Origin: Dipylidium caninum
Taxonomy: Eukaryota; Platyhelminthes; Cestoda; Cyclophyllidea; Dipylidiidae
Direction of reading: 5' to 3'
DNA length: 64,000 nucleotides
NCBI GenBank assembly: GCA_017562135.1
Contig: QEYB01001072.1
Location: 1-64,000 of the forward strand
Shown piece after piece: positions 1-13,538 of this stretch. Made by a program: the position numbers and the translations under genes. Positions within the stretch are counted from its first letter, which is position 1. Each line of letters starts with the position of its first letter. A model generated the notes under the pieces. The model saw only the letters and a program-made list of their open reading frames with translations. It was not told the DNA's origin and did no database searches.

Positions 1-13
1 AGAGAGAGATATC

Positions 14-386
14 TGGCTCTTGTCATGCGAAGAATGCATTGCCTAGAACAAATCGCGCAGAATGTTCCCAGGAAGACATTGAGTGTATTTTCCTGGAGAA
101 TGACACTACGGCCTGGTGTGTCAGAGTCAGTCAATGTGCCCGAGTGCAGTCGGTTAGGCAGTGTAATTTCGGAAAGATCGAGGAGGCGAAAAATAATACT
201 TCCATATATGTGTGTATGTTAAGCTTCTGACAATAGAGAGACATTGGTACGGTAGTGTATTTGTATCGGAGAATTGACTACTGAACTCTTGTTGTTGCAG
301 ACTCAGGTCATTACCTGCCCGAAGTACAGTCCTCGTTCGGCAACGCAAATTCTTTTTTTTTTTATTTTTTTTTTTTTTTCTTTTTT

Positions 387-424
<38 letters not shown>

Positions 425-566
425 AAGACGAGGCGTATTAATCTCTCAAATCTCCATTGCTTTCGATGGCTCTTGTCATGCGAAGAATGCATTGCCTAGA
501 ACAAATCGCGCAGAATGTTCCCAGGAAGACATTGAGTGTATTTTCCTGGAGAATTGACACTACGGC
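14..566 (+). repeat. Near-identical 100-bp segment at 14-115 and 467-566 within satellite A
   Basis: A stretch of about 100 bp starting tggctcttgtcatgcg occurs at 14 and again at 467, offset 453 bp. It shares rare variants (agaatgcattgcctag, cccaggaagacattgag, cctggagaat, ctacggc) that other units lack. Other units in this part of the array differ from one another far more. Either a recent local duplication of about 2.4 units or reuse of the same noisy sequence in assembly would explain it. Confidence 0.75.
352..421 (+). repeat. T-rich homopolymer tract inside satellite A
   Basis: About 70 nt made almost entirely of T with a few A and one C, replacing the part of the repeat unit that normally follows the cgcaatttgtggg landmark. 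No other unit has it, although a shorter T run occurs near 1384. It is either an insertion or an artefact of low-quality consensus. Confidence 0.9.
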
Positions 567-1345
567 ATGACTCGGTTTGCAGTATCAGGTTGTCAGTCAA
601 TTGTGCCCGAGTACAGTCCTTCGGTTCGGGGCAGGCGTAATTTCTGGAAAGATCGAGGAGGCGAAAAATCTCTCTCAAATTTTTCCATCAGCTCGTGTGA
701 AGGCAAATTAATGCTTCCTCGACCAAACAAATTTTCGCGGACAGAACGGTTTTCCCCAAAGTTTGGGTATTGGAAGTGGTTTTCACTTAGGAAATTGATA
801 AAAGCTTTGCCTCGAGGTTTCAGAGTCAGGTTCATTGGTTTTGGGCCCGAGTTACAGTTCCTCGTTCGGGCCACGCATTTTGTTGGGCGACCGAGGGAAA
901 TTTTTCCTTCAATGCTCCCTCTAGCTCTTTGTGGGAGCCAATGCTTCCTCCTCACACCCCAAATCGCGGCCCAGACGGTCTACAGTGCGGAGCGGAATCA
1001 TTTGAAGGTGTATTCCTCGGAAAGGAAATTGACACTGCCTCGGGTTGCAGAGTAACAGTCAACCTGCCCGAGGTACAGTTCCTCGATTCGGCAGGCCAAT
1101 TTGTGGGAGATCGAGGCGATAATCTCTCAAGATCTCTTATTTGCATCGCTGCGAAAGCAATGCTGCCTTGAAAACAAATCGCCTGCAGCAGTGAACGGTT
1201 CCCCCAAGTTGCAGCAGAATTGAAGGTGTATTTCCTCGGAGAATTGACACTTGACTCGGGTTTTTGCAGAGTCAGTTTTCAACTCCTTTGCTTTCCCGAA
1301 TACAGTGCCCTGCGTTCGGCCAACGCACGCAGTTAATTTGTCTTG

Positions 1346-1407
1346 GGGGGTTAGGGGGGACCGGAAAAAGGGGGGAAAAAATCTTTTTTTTTTTTTTTTT
1401 TTCTTCC
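1346..1407 (+). repeat. Run of G, A and T homopolymers inside satellite A
   Basis: The unit segment that elsewhere reads tgtgggagaccgaggcgaaatct is here stretched into consecutive long runs of G, then A, then T of about 18. The underlying order of bases is still that of the unit, so this looks like homopolymer expansion, in the genome or in the read consensus, and not foreign sequence. Confidence 0.7.
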
Positions 1408-4400
1408 TTCAAAAATATTATTTAAATCTCCTCTTAAGCTCTTGTGGAGCAATGCTGTCCTCGGACACAAAAAATTCGTTTGGGCAGAATGGTCTCCCAG
1501 TGGTTCCAGACTAATTGAAGGTGTATTTCCTCGGAGAATTGACAACTGGCCTCGGGTTGCAAGATTTCAGTTTTTCAACTTTCTTTTGCCCGAGTTATAC
1601 AACTAGTCCTCGTTCGGGCACCGGCAGGCAATTTGTGGGGAAGGCGAAATTCTCTTTCAAAAAATCTTGCATCTAAAACTTTTTGTGTTGTAAGTTATCG
1701 CTTCCCTTTTCGGACACCAAATCCGCGCAGAATAATCTCTCAAAAATCTCCATTGTGCCTCTTGAATACAAGACGGAATATAATCGGACGAGACGAGGGG
1801 GAAAATGGTCTTCGAGGCTCTTTTTTTTGGTGCCATGCAAAAATGTTCGGGTTTGTACCAGTGGCGGAGGTATGGACATTGACAGGTTGTGTTTCCTCGT
1901 GGCAGAGGTCAGCCCTTCGAATTCCCCGTTCCGAGTACAGTCCTCGTTTCGGGCAGGTAATTTCTTGGAGAAGATCGAGGCGAAAATCCTCAAATCTCCA
2001 TCCTTTGCTCGTGCGAGTTTTAGCTGTCCTCGGAAACAATTCGCAGGGCAATTTTTGTGGGAATGGTCTCCGAGTGGCAGAATGGAAGGTGTTATCTTTT
2101 CCTCGAGAATTGACAGTCTGCCTCGGGTTTGCGAAAAATGAGTCAGTGCCAATGGCTGCCTTAAAAACAAAAAATGCCCGAAAACGGGATCTACAGTCCT
2201 CGTCTCGGTGGCAGAAGGCAATTTTGGGAAGGTGGATTTTTCGAGGAATTGAAAACTTCAAATCTGGCCATTCTTGCTCGGTGTGAAGCAATGCTTGTTT
2301 CCAGGTCGAAAACAAAATCGCGCAGTAAATCCTTGGTTCTCCCAGGGCAGACGTTGAAGGTGTATTTCCTCGGAGAAATTGACTGGCCTCGGGTTGCAGA
2401 GTCAGTCGACCTGCCCGAGTACAGTCCTCGTTCGGCGCGGCATTGTAATGGTTGCGCGCAGGTCAGCAGAGGGGGAAATTGCTTTTTTTACGACGAAATC
2501 TCACTCACTACGAATCCAGAGGGAGATTCATTAAATGTTCCTCGCACGTTGCATATATATATCTTGCGGCAGCCCCGGAAAAAGGTCTACCATGGGCGGT
2601 CATTGAGGTGTATTTCCTCGGGAATTGACATCCCGTTCGTGGGGCCAGTCAACCTGCCCGAGTACAGTCCGTTGGTGGTTCGGGGTGCTACAGGTGGCTT
2701 GTGGGGGTAGTGTGGTGTGAGGAGTACACCGGTGATGGTTCTAATTCCTCTCAGATTGATTTGTGGGCGTAGGAGAGAGATAGTGGTGTAGCGAACTCCC
2801 TTTGGTGGATAGTGGACGAAAATCGCGACAGGGGATGAAGTCGGTAGCCAGGATGGCTGGAAGGGCACATGTGGAGAGGTGTGTTGTGCTTCCTTGGAGA
2901 ATTGAACACTGCCTCGGTGTTTTTTGCAGAGTGAAGTCAACCTTGCCGAGTACAGCTCGTTCGCCGGCAGGCAATTTTGTGGGGAGACCGAGGGGAAATC
3001 TCTCAAAATCTCACATCAGCTCTTAGGTTGTGGCGTTAAGCAATGCTTTTCCTCGACCCCAACCAAATCGTCACGCACGGTCTCCCCAAGTGCAGACGAT
3101 TGAAGGTGGTATTTTTCCTCGGAGGAATTGACACACTTGGCCTCGTTTTGCGTGTTGCAGAGTCAGTCAAAACCTTGCCCGAGTTACAGTCCTCGTTCGG
3201 CAGGGGCAATTTGTGGGAAAACCAGAGTCAGTCACTTGCCCGAGTACAGTCCAAGTTCGTTCAGGGATGGTTGTTGGCAGAGACTCTTGCGCACGGATTA
3301 CCTGGTCGACCGCCATGTCGTTGCGAGGGACGAGGGATGTGTGCTAGTTCGATGGAGATGGCAGGTAGAAGAAAGATGCCTCGAGAATCATGAAGAAATC
3401 TTCATCTTGCTCGTGCGAAGCAATGCTGCCTTCGAAAAACCAAGGCAATCGCGCAGAATGGTCTGGACCAGTTGGGGCGAGACTAGGACATTGAAGGTGT
3501 ATAGTTTCTCGCTCGGAGAATTGACCTTGCCTCGGTTTGCAGGAGTCAGTTTTTCAATGTGCCCGAGTACAGTCCTCGTTCGGGCACGCAATTTGGAAGA
3601 TCGAGGGAAGAAAATCTCCATCTACCGAGGGCAGGAAATCTCTCAAAAATCAGTGGCAGACGTGTGAATGTGTATTGTCATCGGGAATTTTACTGGCCGC
3701 GGGTTGCAGAGCGTGAAGCAAGTTGCCTTCCTCGAACAATTTGTGGGAGACAATCTCTCATCTCCCTCGCGCAGTGGCTTGCTGAACGGTACCTCTACCT
3801 ATGCCAGTGGGCAGACGTTGAAGGCTATTTCTACCTTGTAGATCGTTTCCTCGGCATGGACGAATTGGAGCTTGCGTGCGGTTCGGTTTCCGGTCACAAT
3901 TTGTGTGGGTATGCCTATAAGAGAGGAGTGAGTTTAAGTCGCGGTTTTTGCTGTATAGTTAAGTGACGGTTCTGGTCAGTCAACCTGCCTAAAAACAAAT
4001 CCCGAGTACAGTTCCCGGTAGAATTCGTTCGGGGCAGTCAGCAATTTTCTGGCAATTTGAAGGGAAATCCTCTCAAATCTCCCTCTAATCTTGTGGAGGC
4101 GACACAAAAATCTACCAAGTGGTCATTGAAGGTGTGTTTCTCGAAGAAAAATGACACTTTGCTCGGGTTGCAAAAATTCAAATCGCGCAGTTTGTTCTGA
4201 TATTGGCTGTTTATGTAAATGCTGCCTCGAAAACAAATCGCGCAGAATTGGGTCTCCCAAAAGTGGAGACATGTTTCTTCTTTTCCAGTGGCAAGGAGTT
4301 GTGCGAAGCAAAGGAATTCGTCTCTCCGACACCTTCGGAGTCTCAGTCAGAGTACAGTTCGTTCGGCTAACCAATTTGGCAATTTCTGGAGATGGGCTCT

Positions 4401-7400
4401 TGTGGAGCAATGCGACACCTATAATTCAAATCCCATAAAGGCTCGCTGAAGCAATGGCTCGAAACAAATCGTCGTCAGAACGGTTCTCCAGTGGGGGGCA
4501 GACATTGAGGGTGTTAAATTTCCTCGAGAGAATTGGACACTGCCTCGGGTTGCAGAGTCAGTCAATTGTTGCCCGAGTACAGTCCTCGTTCGGCAGGCAA
4601 TTTCTGGAAGATCGAGGCGAAAATCTCTTCAAATCTCCATCTTAGCTCGTGTGAAGCAATGCTAATTGTTTTTTTTTTTTTTGCCTCCCGACAACAAATC
4701 GCGCAGAACGGCCTCCCAGTTCTTTTACCATTTTGCAGACATTGAAGGTGTATTTCCTCGGAGAATTGACACTGCCTTCGGTGTTGCAGAGTCAGTCAAT
4801 GTGCCCGAGTACAGTCCTCGTCGGCAGGGCAATTTGTGGGAAGACCGAGGGCAAAAATCTCTCAAAAATCTTTCCAGTTCTTTGTCCTCGCGGTTCGAAG
4901 CAATTTGCTCTTAAACAAAATCGCGCAGAACGTCTCCCAGTGGCAGACATTGAAGGTGTATTTCCTCGGAGAATTGACAACATGCCTCGGTTGCAGAGTC
5001 AGTCAACCTGCCCGAGTACAGTCCTCGTTCGGCAGGCAATTTGTGGGAGACCGAGGCGAAATCTCTCAAATCTTCATGGCGGGGGACTTGTTCGTGCCGA
5101 AGCAATGCTGCCTTGAAACAAATTCGCGCAGAATGGTCTCCCAGTTGGCAGACATTGGGACGGTGTATTTCTTCGGAGAATTGACACTGCCTCGGGTTGC
5201 AGAGTCAGTCAACCTGCCCGAGTTACAGTCCTCGTTCGGGCACGCAATTTCTGGGAAGACCGAGGGCGAAATCTCTTCAAATCTCCCTCTAAGCTCTTGT
5301 GGAGCAATGCTTCCTCGAAACACAAATCGCGCAGAACGGTCTCCCAGTGGCAGACATTGAAGGTGATTTCCTCGGAGAATTGACACTGCCTCGGGTTGCA
5401 GGAGTCAGTCAACCTGCCCGAGTACAGTCCTCGTTCGGCAGCGCAATTTGTTGGGAGACCGGAAAACGAAATCTCTCCAAATCCTCCTCTAGGGCTCGCG
5501 TGGAAGAAGCAATGCTTGCCCTCGACACCAAATCGCGCAGAACGGGTTCTACAGTGGCACGACATTGAAGGTGTATTTCCTCGGAGAATTGACACTGCTC
5601 GGGTTGCAGAGTCAGTCAATGTGCCCGAGTACAGTCTCGTTCGGCAGGCATTTGTGGGCAGACCGAGGCGAAATCTCTCAAATCTTCCCTCTAGAGCTCT
5701 TGGAGCAATGCTTCTCGACACAAATCGCGCAGAACGGTCTCCCAGTGCAGACATTGAAGGTGATTTCCTCGGAGAATTGAAAACACTGCCTCGGGTTGCA
5801 GAGTCAGTCAATGTGCCCGAGTACAGTCCTCGTTCGGCAGGCAATTTGTGGGAGGAGGCGAAATCTCTCAAAAACTCGAGGCGAAACAAAAATATAACGG
5901 TCCCAGTGACGTTGAAGTGCGCAATGCTCTTGGAAGTACAGTCCTTTCGGCAGGCATCGAGGCGAAAGGTCTCCCAGAAAACAAACGCAGAACCCCAGTG
6001 GCGACATTGAAGGTGTATTTCCTTTTCTCGTTTGCAGAGTCATCAAAGTACAGGTTCGGCAGGCAAATTTGTGGGAGACCAGGCGAAATCTCTCAAATGT
6101 TTTGTGTCTCCGTCTTCCTCGAGAATTGACACTGCTCCAGAGTCAGTCAACCTGCCCGAGTACAGTCCTCGTTCGGCAGGCAATTTGTGGGAGACCGAAA
6201 TCTTGCTCCGGCATCTTCTCGAAAATGGTCTCAGGCGTATTTCCTCGGAGAATCGGAGAAACCCTCGGTTGCAGAAGTCAGTCAACCTGCCCGAGTACAG
6301 TCCTCGTTCGGCAGGCTGGCGAAATCTCTTTCAAAAATTCTGCTCGTGCGAAGCAATGCTGCCTAGAAACAAATCGCGCAGAACGGTCTCCCAGTGCAGA
6401 CATTGAAGGTGTATTTCCTCGGAGAATTGACACTGCCTCGTGTTGCAGATCAGTCAATGTGCCCGAGTACAGTCCTCGTTCGGCAGGCAATTGTGGGAGA
6501 TCGAGGCGAAATCTCTCAAATCTTCATTCTAGCTCGTGTGAAGCAATGCTCCTCGACAAATCGCGCAGAATGGTCTCCCAGTGGCAGACATTGAAGGTGT
6601 ATTTCCTCGGAGAATTGACACTGCCTCGGGTTGCAGAGTCAGTCAACTGCCCGAGTACAGTCCTCGTTCGGCAGGCAATTTGTGGGAGACCGAGGCGAAA
6701 TCTCTCAAATCTCCATTGCTCGTGCGAAGCAATGCTGCCTTCGAAACAAATCGCGCAGAACGGTCTCCAGTGGCAGACATTGAAGGTGTATTTCTCGGAG
6801 AATTGACACTGCCTCGGGTTGCAGAGTCAGGTCAACCCTGCCCGAGTACAGTCCCTCGTTCGCAGGTGGAAGAAGGCGCAATGAAGCAATGCTGCAAATT
6901 TGGCTTCCAGACTTGAAGTTATTTCCTCGACGGTGCTCGTGTTTCTCAACCTCGAGTACGTCCTCAAGCAATTTTGGGAGACCGAGGTCGAAATCTCCAA
7001 TCTCTCTTGCTCGTGCGAAGGGGCAATGCTGCTGAAACAAAAAGAAATCGGCAGAACGGAGTGGCAGACATTGAAGGTGTATTTCCTCGGAGAATTGACA
7101 CTGCCTCGGGTTGCAGAGTCAGTCAATGTGCCCGAGTACAGTCCTCGTTCGGCACGCAATTTGGTGGGAGACGAAGGCGAAATCTCTCAAATTCTCCACC
7201 TCTTGCTCGTGGAAGCAATGCTTGCCTCGACACAAATCGCGCAGAATGGTCTCCCAGTGGCAGACATTGAAGGTGTATTTCCTCGGAGAATTGACACTGC
7301 CTCGTGTTGCAGAGTCAGTTTCAACCTGCCCGAGTTACAGTCCTCGTTCGGCACGCAATTTCGTGGGAGACCGAGGCGAAAAATCTCTCAAATCTCCATT

Positions 7401-10400
7401 CTTGCTCGTGTGCCGAAGCAATGCTTCCCTTCGAAACAAATCGCGCAGAACGGTCTCCCAGTGGCAGACATTGAAGGTGTATTTCCTCGGAGAATTGACA
7501 CTGCCTCGTGTTGCAGAGTCAGTCAATGTCCGAGTACAGTCCTCGTTCGGCAGGCAATTTCTGGGAAGACCGAGGCGAAATCTCTCAAATCTTCATCTTG
7601 CTTCGTGCGAAGCAATGCTGCCTTCGAAACAAATCGCGCAGAATGGTCTCCCAGTGGCAGACATTGAAGGTGTATTTCCTCGGAGAATTGACACTGCCTC
7701 GTGTTGCAGAGTCAGTCAATGTGCCCGAGTACAGTCCTCGTTCGGCAGGCAATTTGTGGGAGACCGAAAGGCGAAATCTCTCAAATCTCCATCTGCTCGT
7801 GCTTGATCAATGCTGCGAAACAAATCGCGCAGAACGGTCTCCCAGTGGCAGACATTGAAGGTGTATTTCCTCGGAGAATTGACACTGCCTCGGGTTGCAG
7901 AGTCAGTCAACCTGCCCGAGTACAGTCCTCGTTCGGCAGGCAATTTGTGGAGACCGAGGCGAAATCTCTCAAATCTCCATCTTGCTCGTGTGAAGCAATG
8001 CTGCCTTCGAAACAAATCGCGCAGAACGGTCTCCCAGTGGCAGACATTGAAGGTGTATTTCCTCGGAGAATTGACACTGCCTCGTGTTGCAGAGTCAGTC
8101 AATGTGCCCGAGTACAGTCCTCGTTCGGCAGGCAATTTGTGGGAGACCGAGGCGAAATCTCTCAAATCTCCATCTAGCTCGTGTGAAGCAATGCTTCCTC
8201 GACACAAATCGCGCAGAACGGTCTCCCAGTGGCAGACATTGAAGGTGTATTTCCTCGGAGAATTGACACTGCCTCGGGTTGCAGAGTCAGTCAATGCCCG
8301 AGTACAGTCCTCGTTCGGCAGGCAATTTGTGGGAGACCGAGGCGAAATCTCTCAAATCTCCATCTTGCTCGTGTGAAGCAATGCTTCCTCGACACAAATC
8401 GCGCAGAACGGTCTCCCAGTGGCAGACATTGAAGGTGTATTTCCTCGGAGAATTGACACTGCCTCGTGTTGCAGAGTCAGTCAATGTGCCCGAGTACAGT
8501 CCTCGTTCGGCAGGCAATTTGTGGGAGACCGAAACGAAATCTCTCAAATCTCCATCTAGCTCGCGTGAAGCAATGCTTCCTCGACACAAATCGCGCAGAA
8601 CGGTCTCCCAGTGGCAGATATTGAAGGTGTATTTCCTCGGAGAATTGACACTGCCTCGGGTTGCAGAGTCAGTCAATGTGCCCGAGTACAGTCCTCGTTC
8701 GGCAGGCAATTTGTGGGAGACCGAGGCGAAATCTCTCAAATCTCCATCTAGCTCTTGTGGAAGCAATGCTTCCTCGACACAAATCGCGCAGAACGGTCTA
8801 CCAGTGGCAGACATTGAAGGTGTATTTCCTCGGAGAATTGACACTGCCTCGTGTTGCAGAGTCAGTCAACCTGCCCGAGTACAGTCCTCGTTCGGCACGC
8901 AATTTGTGGGAGACCGAGGCGAAATCTCTCAAATCTTCCATCTTTTCGTGCGGAAGCAATGCTGCCTTGAAACAAATCGCGCAGAACTCTCCCAGTGGCA
9001 GACATTGAAGTGTATTCCTCGGAGAATTGACACTGCCTCGGGTTGCAGAGTCAGTCAATTGTGCCCGAGTACAGTCCTCGTTCGGCAGGCAATTTGTGGG
9101 AGACCGAGGCGAAATCTCTCAAAATCTTGCTCGTTGTGAAGCAATAAACAAATCGCGCAGAACGGTCTCCCAGTGGCAGACATTGAAGGTGTATTTCCTC
9201 GGAGAATTGACACTGCCTCGTGTTGCAGAGTCAGTCAACCTGCCCGAGTACAGTCCTCGTTCGGCACGCAATTTGTGGGAGATCGAGGCGAAAATCTCTC
9301 AAAATCTTCATCTTGTTCGTGCGAAGCAATGCTGCCTTAAAACAAAATCGCGCAGAATGGTCTCCCAGTGGCAGACATTGAAGGTGTATTTCCTCGGAGA
9401 ATTGACACTGCCTCGGGTTGCAGAGTCAGTCAATGTGCCCGAGTACAGTCCTCGTTCGGCAGGCAATTTGTGGGAGACCGAAACGAAATCTCTCAAATCT
9501 CCATCTAGCTCGTGTGAAGCAATGCTTCCTCGACACAAATCGCGCAGAACGGTCTACCAGTGGCAGACATTGAAGGTGTATTTCCTCGGAGAATTGACAC
9601 TGCCTCGGGTTGCAGAGTCAGTCAACCTGCCCGAGTACAGTCCTCGTTCGGCAGGCAATTTGTGGGAGACCGAGGCGAAATCTCTCAAATCTTCATCTTG
9701 TTCGTGAAGCAATGCTGCCTTGAAACAAATCGCGCAGAACGGTCTCCCAGTGGCAGACATTGAAGGTGTATTTCCTCGGAGAATTGACACTGCCTCGGGT
9801 TGCAGAGTCAGTCAATGTGCCCGAGTACAGTCCTCGTTCGGCAGGCAATTTGTGGGAGACCGAAACGAAATCTCTCAAATCTCCATCTAGCTCGTGAAGC
9901 AATGCTTCCTCGACACAAATCGCGCAGAACGGTCTCCCAGTGGCAGACGTTGAAGGTGTATTTCCTCGGAGAATTGACACTGCCTCGGGTTGCAGAGTCA
10001 GTCAATGTGCCCGAGTACAGTCCTCGTTCGGCAGGCAATTTGTGGGAGACCGAGGCGAAATCTCTCAAATCTCCATCTAGCTCGTGTGAAGCAATGCTTT
10101 CTCGACAAAAATCGCGCAGAACGGTCTCCCAGTGGCAGACATTGAAGGTGTATTTCCTCGGAGAATTGACACTGCCTCGTGTTGCAGAGTCAGTCAACCT
10201 GCCCGAGAACAGTCCTCGTTCGGCAGGCAATTTGTGGGAGACCGAGGCGAAATCTCTCAAATCTTCATCTTGTTCGTGCGAAGCAATGCTGCCTTGAAAC
10301 AAATCGCGCAGAACGGTCTCCCAGTGGCAGACATTGAAGGTGTATTTCCTCGGAGAATTGACACTGCCTCGGGTTGCAGAGTCAGTCAACCTGCCCGAGT

Positions 10401-11193
10401 ACAGTCCTCGTTCGGCAGGCAATTTGTGGGAGACCGAGGCGAAATCTCTCAAATCTCCATCTAGCTCGTGTGAAGCAATGCTTCCTCGACACAAATCGCG
10501 CAGAACGGTCTCCCAGTGGCAGACATTGAAGGTGTATTTCCTCGGAGAATTGACACTGCCTCGGGTTGCAGAGTCAGTCAACCTGCCCGAGTACAGTCCT
10601 CGTTCGGCAGGCAATTTGTGGGAGACCGAAAGGCGAAATCTCTCAAATCTCCATCTAGCTCGTGTGAAGCAATGCTTCCTCGACAAAAATCGCGCAGAAC
10701 GGTCTCCCAGTGGCAGACATTGAAGGTGTATTTCCTCGGAGAATTGACACTGCCTCGTGTTGCAGAGTCAGTCAATGTGCCCGAGTACAGTCCTCGTTCG
10801 GCAGGCAATTTGTGGGAGACGAAACGAAAATCTCTCGAATCTTCCATCTTGCTCGTGCGAAGCAATGCTGCCTTGAAACAAATCGCGCAGAACGGCCTCC
10901 CAGTGGCAGACATTGAAGGTGTATTTCCTCGGAGAATTGACACTGCCTCGGGTTGCAGAGTCAGTCAATGTGCCCGAGTACAGTCCTCGTTCGGCAGGCA
11001 ATTTGTGGGAGACCGAAACGAAATCTCTCAAATCTCCATCTAGCTCGTGTGAAGCAATGCTTCCTCGACACAAATCACGCAGAACGGTCTCCCAGTGGCA
11101 GACATTGAAGGTGTATTTCCTCGGAGAACTGACACTGACTCGTGTTGCGGAGTCAGTCAAACTGCCCGAGTACAGTCCTCGTTCGGCTTGCAC

Positions 11194-13538
11194 TTTCTTA
11201 AAGACCCAACAATTTAACGGTCGTTTTCTCAGCTAATACATACGCGTATTTCACTCCGTGATGAAATATTTCCGAGGGTGATAAGTGCTCACACCGGCCA
11301 GTCTTTTTTTCTCTTCTCGGCTAGCCTCATGAGGCCGGATAATTATTGCACAAAATACTGAAATGAAGTACGTCTGTCCCACGAGAGAGCGCCAGTTTCC
11401 GTACCCGATCGTTGAGGGTGTATGATGAAACAGGCCGACCAACCTGTCATACTGACAACTCCGCCCTCCCTCGCATTCTCCGGCCTCCTCCCGGCCCCTC
11501 CTCAGCGCCACCGTCTTAGCAACCGACCCAAGCTTCGCTCGCCTCCCGCGGGCATCAGTTAGGGGCAGCCACTCCCGTGTAGGCGGCCATCGCCCCACTT
11601 CATGGCCATTAACTACGGTTTCTTGTCATAACCCAAACTAAACCGCGTCCTAGGGGGCCGGGCGTTTGTCCCTTTTCACTCTGTACTCGAAATAAACGCA
11701 GAAGCGTCCGCTTGGATAATGCAGGCATTGCAACAGCCGCCATCGTCTGCCGACAATATGACAGCAGCGCGCGAACTGCCCAGCTGTTCACCGGCTCACC
11801 GGCTGATTGTTTAGGGGCCACTGCCCTTCTCTTCAACTTCTATCTTCTTTTTTACGGACAGATAGGAGTGGGCTGTGGGAGCGTTGAATTTGCCAAGATT
11901 GAGACATGACTTTCTTTGAGTTGGCGACCAGTTCCAGCTAACCGACAGGAAGGTTTCCTTGTGTACAGTCTATTCTAAAATGCATCTAGTAGTTTAACAT
12001 TGCTCGAGGGCGAACAATTAGTTGACTCCCAGCCCATGGACAGAAACGCCTCGATCTGTTATTGGCGATGTGACAACAAGTATTCTCGGACCTTACAGCT
12101 ATCAAGTGCTCTCTATGCTATTTGTGTTTCGATGGAAAAGTTAGATTCAGAATGCCATTCTCGTTGACCCATGAGGAATTGAAAAATGGTTTCATTCAGA
12201 CGGTGAAACGACCACGGGAGACCCAACGACCATGTGGTTCTGTGAGCGTCACGCACTGCCTTACCTGCCTCGGCCTTCTCACTGGATGCAAGGCGAGAAG
12301 CAATCACTCCTCTAGCACATCGATAAACATCGGCTCGAGCCCACCAGCAACACATAAGCAGTCCTCGTGAAGGCGGACCTCCTGTCAAGCGCAACACGTT
12401 GACAAACTCTGACGGGGACAGTCGGCCACTACTACACGGTTTCTTTAATTAAGAGTAAACAAATGATGCACAAAGCATGGGCAGTCTTAGAGTCGGTGCG
12501 GGGCCTAGTGATCACACAGACTTTTCCATGAGAAGCCGCCATTCGAGATATTTTCTCATGTGCCAATTCTTTCGGATGAACAGACCAAAATTTCATTGTG
12601 CACTCACTATAGAAGCCACTGCCGCGGTTAATGTGCTTAGATGCCAGTCATTCAGGCACCAACAGGCCCGGCCTAATGCCATGAATGAAGAAACACAGGG
12701 ACCATCGGCACGAGGTGAGGGCTATCATTGAGCGAGGTGAGGCGAGGCGGGGTGAAAGAGACCCTCTGGGCCTGAGCCTAGTTTGGCAACCTCCACGTCT
12801 CAACCGCTGCTAAATACCCCAATCACCTCAGACTCAGCCAGAACCTCGTGTCAATCATTCGGCTCGCACCTCACCTCCGTGATCTTCGCAACAGCACGCC
12901 AATTAAGCGACCCATTTTTCAACCTTTCACGCGGTGTTGGCAGGTGCGAGGCACGCAATCCTCACCTGTTCGGGCCTGTAGGACCGCAGCCCCGGCAAGC
13001 CTGTCTCTCCCGCGCGCGGAGATAGGCAATGGAGTGCTAGATCACTCGCCCACGCCAAAAGGTAGTACATGAACGATTGGTTGACGGTTGAGTGCTTGTG
13101 AGGACATTCGCACTGCCAAGTCGACCCCAATGTGAGAGCTAAAGTGGCAAAGTATCGCCTGAACGTCAAAATCACTAATAACTCCGACGACGGCGAAAAC
13201 AATATTCTCTAATGTAAGGGCAACCTATGAACTGGGGCCTGAAGGGCCTAAGTACCTGTTGATGATTATAAGTGGGGCCGGTAAATAAGGCGATTTTTGA
13301 GGAGTTGAGGACGTTTGCATATATGTCACATAAGGCGAGGCCCACCGACGGTTGATGTCGCCCGCTGCGAGCAAACGAGAAAAACCGCGCCTTCCTCCTC
13401 CTCCGCCTCCTATTCCTCCTCCTTTTCGAACTCGACCTCGGAGTCCCCTAAATACGCGACTCCAGCGAAGGCGAGCTGACTGATTCAGCGCAGCGGCCGG
13501 AGTGTTTTTCCAGCACCAACCACCCATTACCGGAGTAA
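11194..13538. other. Unique flank of satellite A, no recognised gene
   Basis: Sequence quality and composition change sharply at the array edge. The stretch is fairly GC-rich around 11450-11600 and 12700-13050. I see short ORFs on both strands but no family, no tRNA and no clear exon. It shows no repeat of the satellite unit. Confidence 0.6.

Larger units (their letters stand above)
1..11193. repeat. Satellite A: tandem array, ~190-193 bp unit
   Basis: Head-to-tail repeat of one unit. Landmarks recurring in order in each copy are cagacattgaaggtg, cctcggagaattgacac, gttgcagagtcagtcaa, gagtacagtcctcgttcgg, gaaatctctcaaat and aaatcgcgcag. Successive starts of the first landmark at 8233, 8423, 8615 and 8808 give spacings of 190, 192 and 193 bp, so the array holds roughly 55-60 units. 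From about 7000 to 11193 units are nearly identical; to the left they carry growing numbers of small indels. The array stops inside a unit just after the cgttcgg landmark (about 11190), where unique sequence begins. Some units are 189 or 192 bp, which leaves long open frames (up to about 290 codons) on both strands. Units of 190, 191 and 193 bp break every frame, so I treat the array as non-coding. The left edge is cut by the window. Confidence 0.97.

Noticed and set aside
154..492. Poly-Lys ORF on the minus strand
   Set aside because: It is only the translation of the T-rich tract at 352-421.
8229..10686. Long ORFs (up to ~290 codons, both strands) in satellite A as a repetitive protein gene
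   Set aside because: Units vary between 190 and 193 bp, so frames switch every few units. Two plus frames and one minus frame are open at once, and there are no splice or promoter signals.
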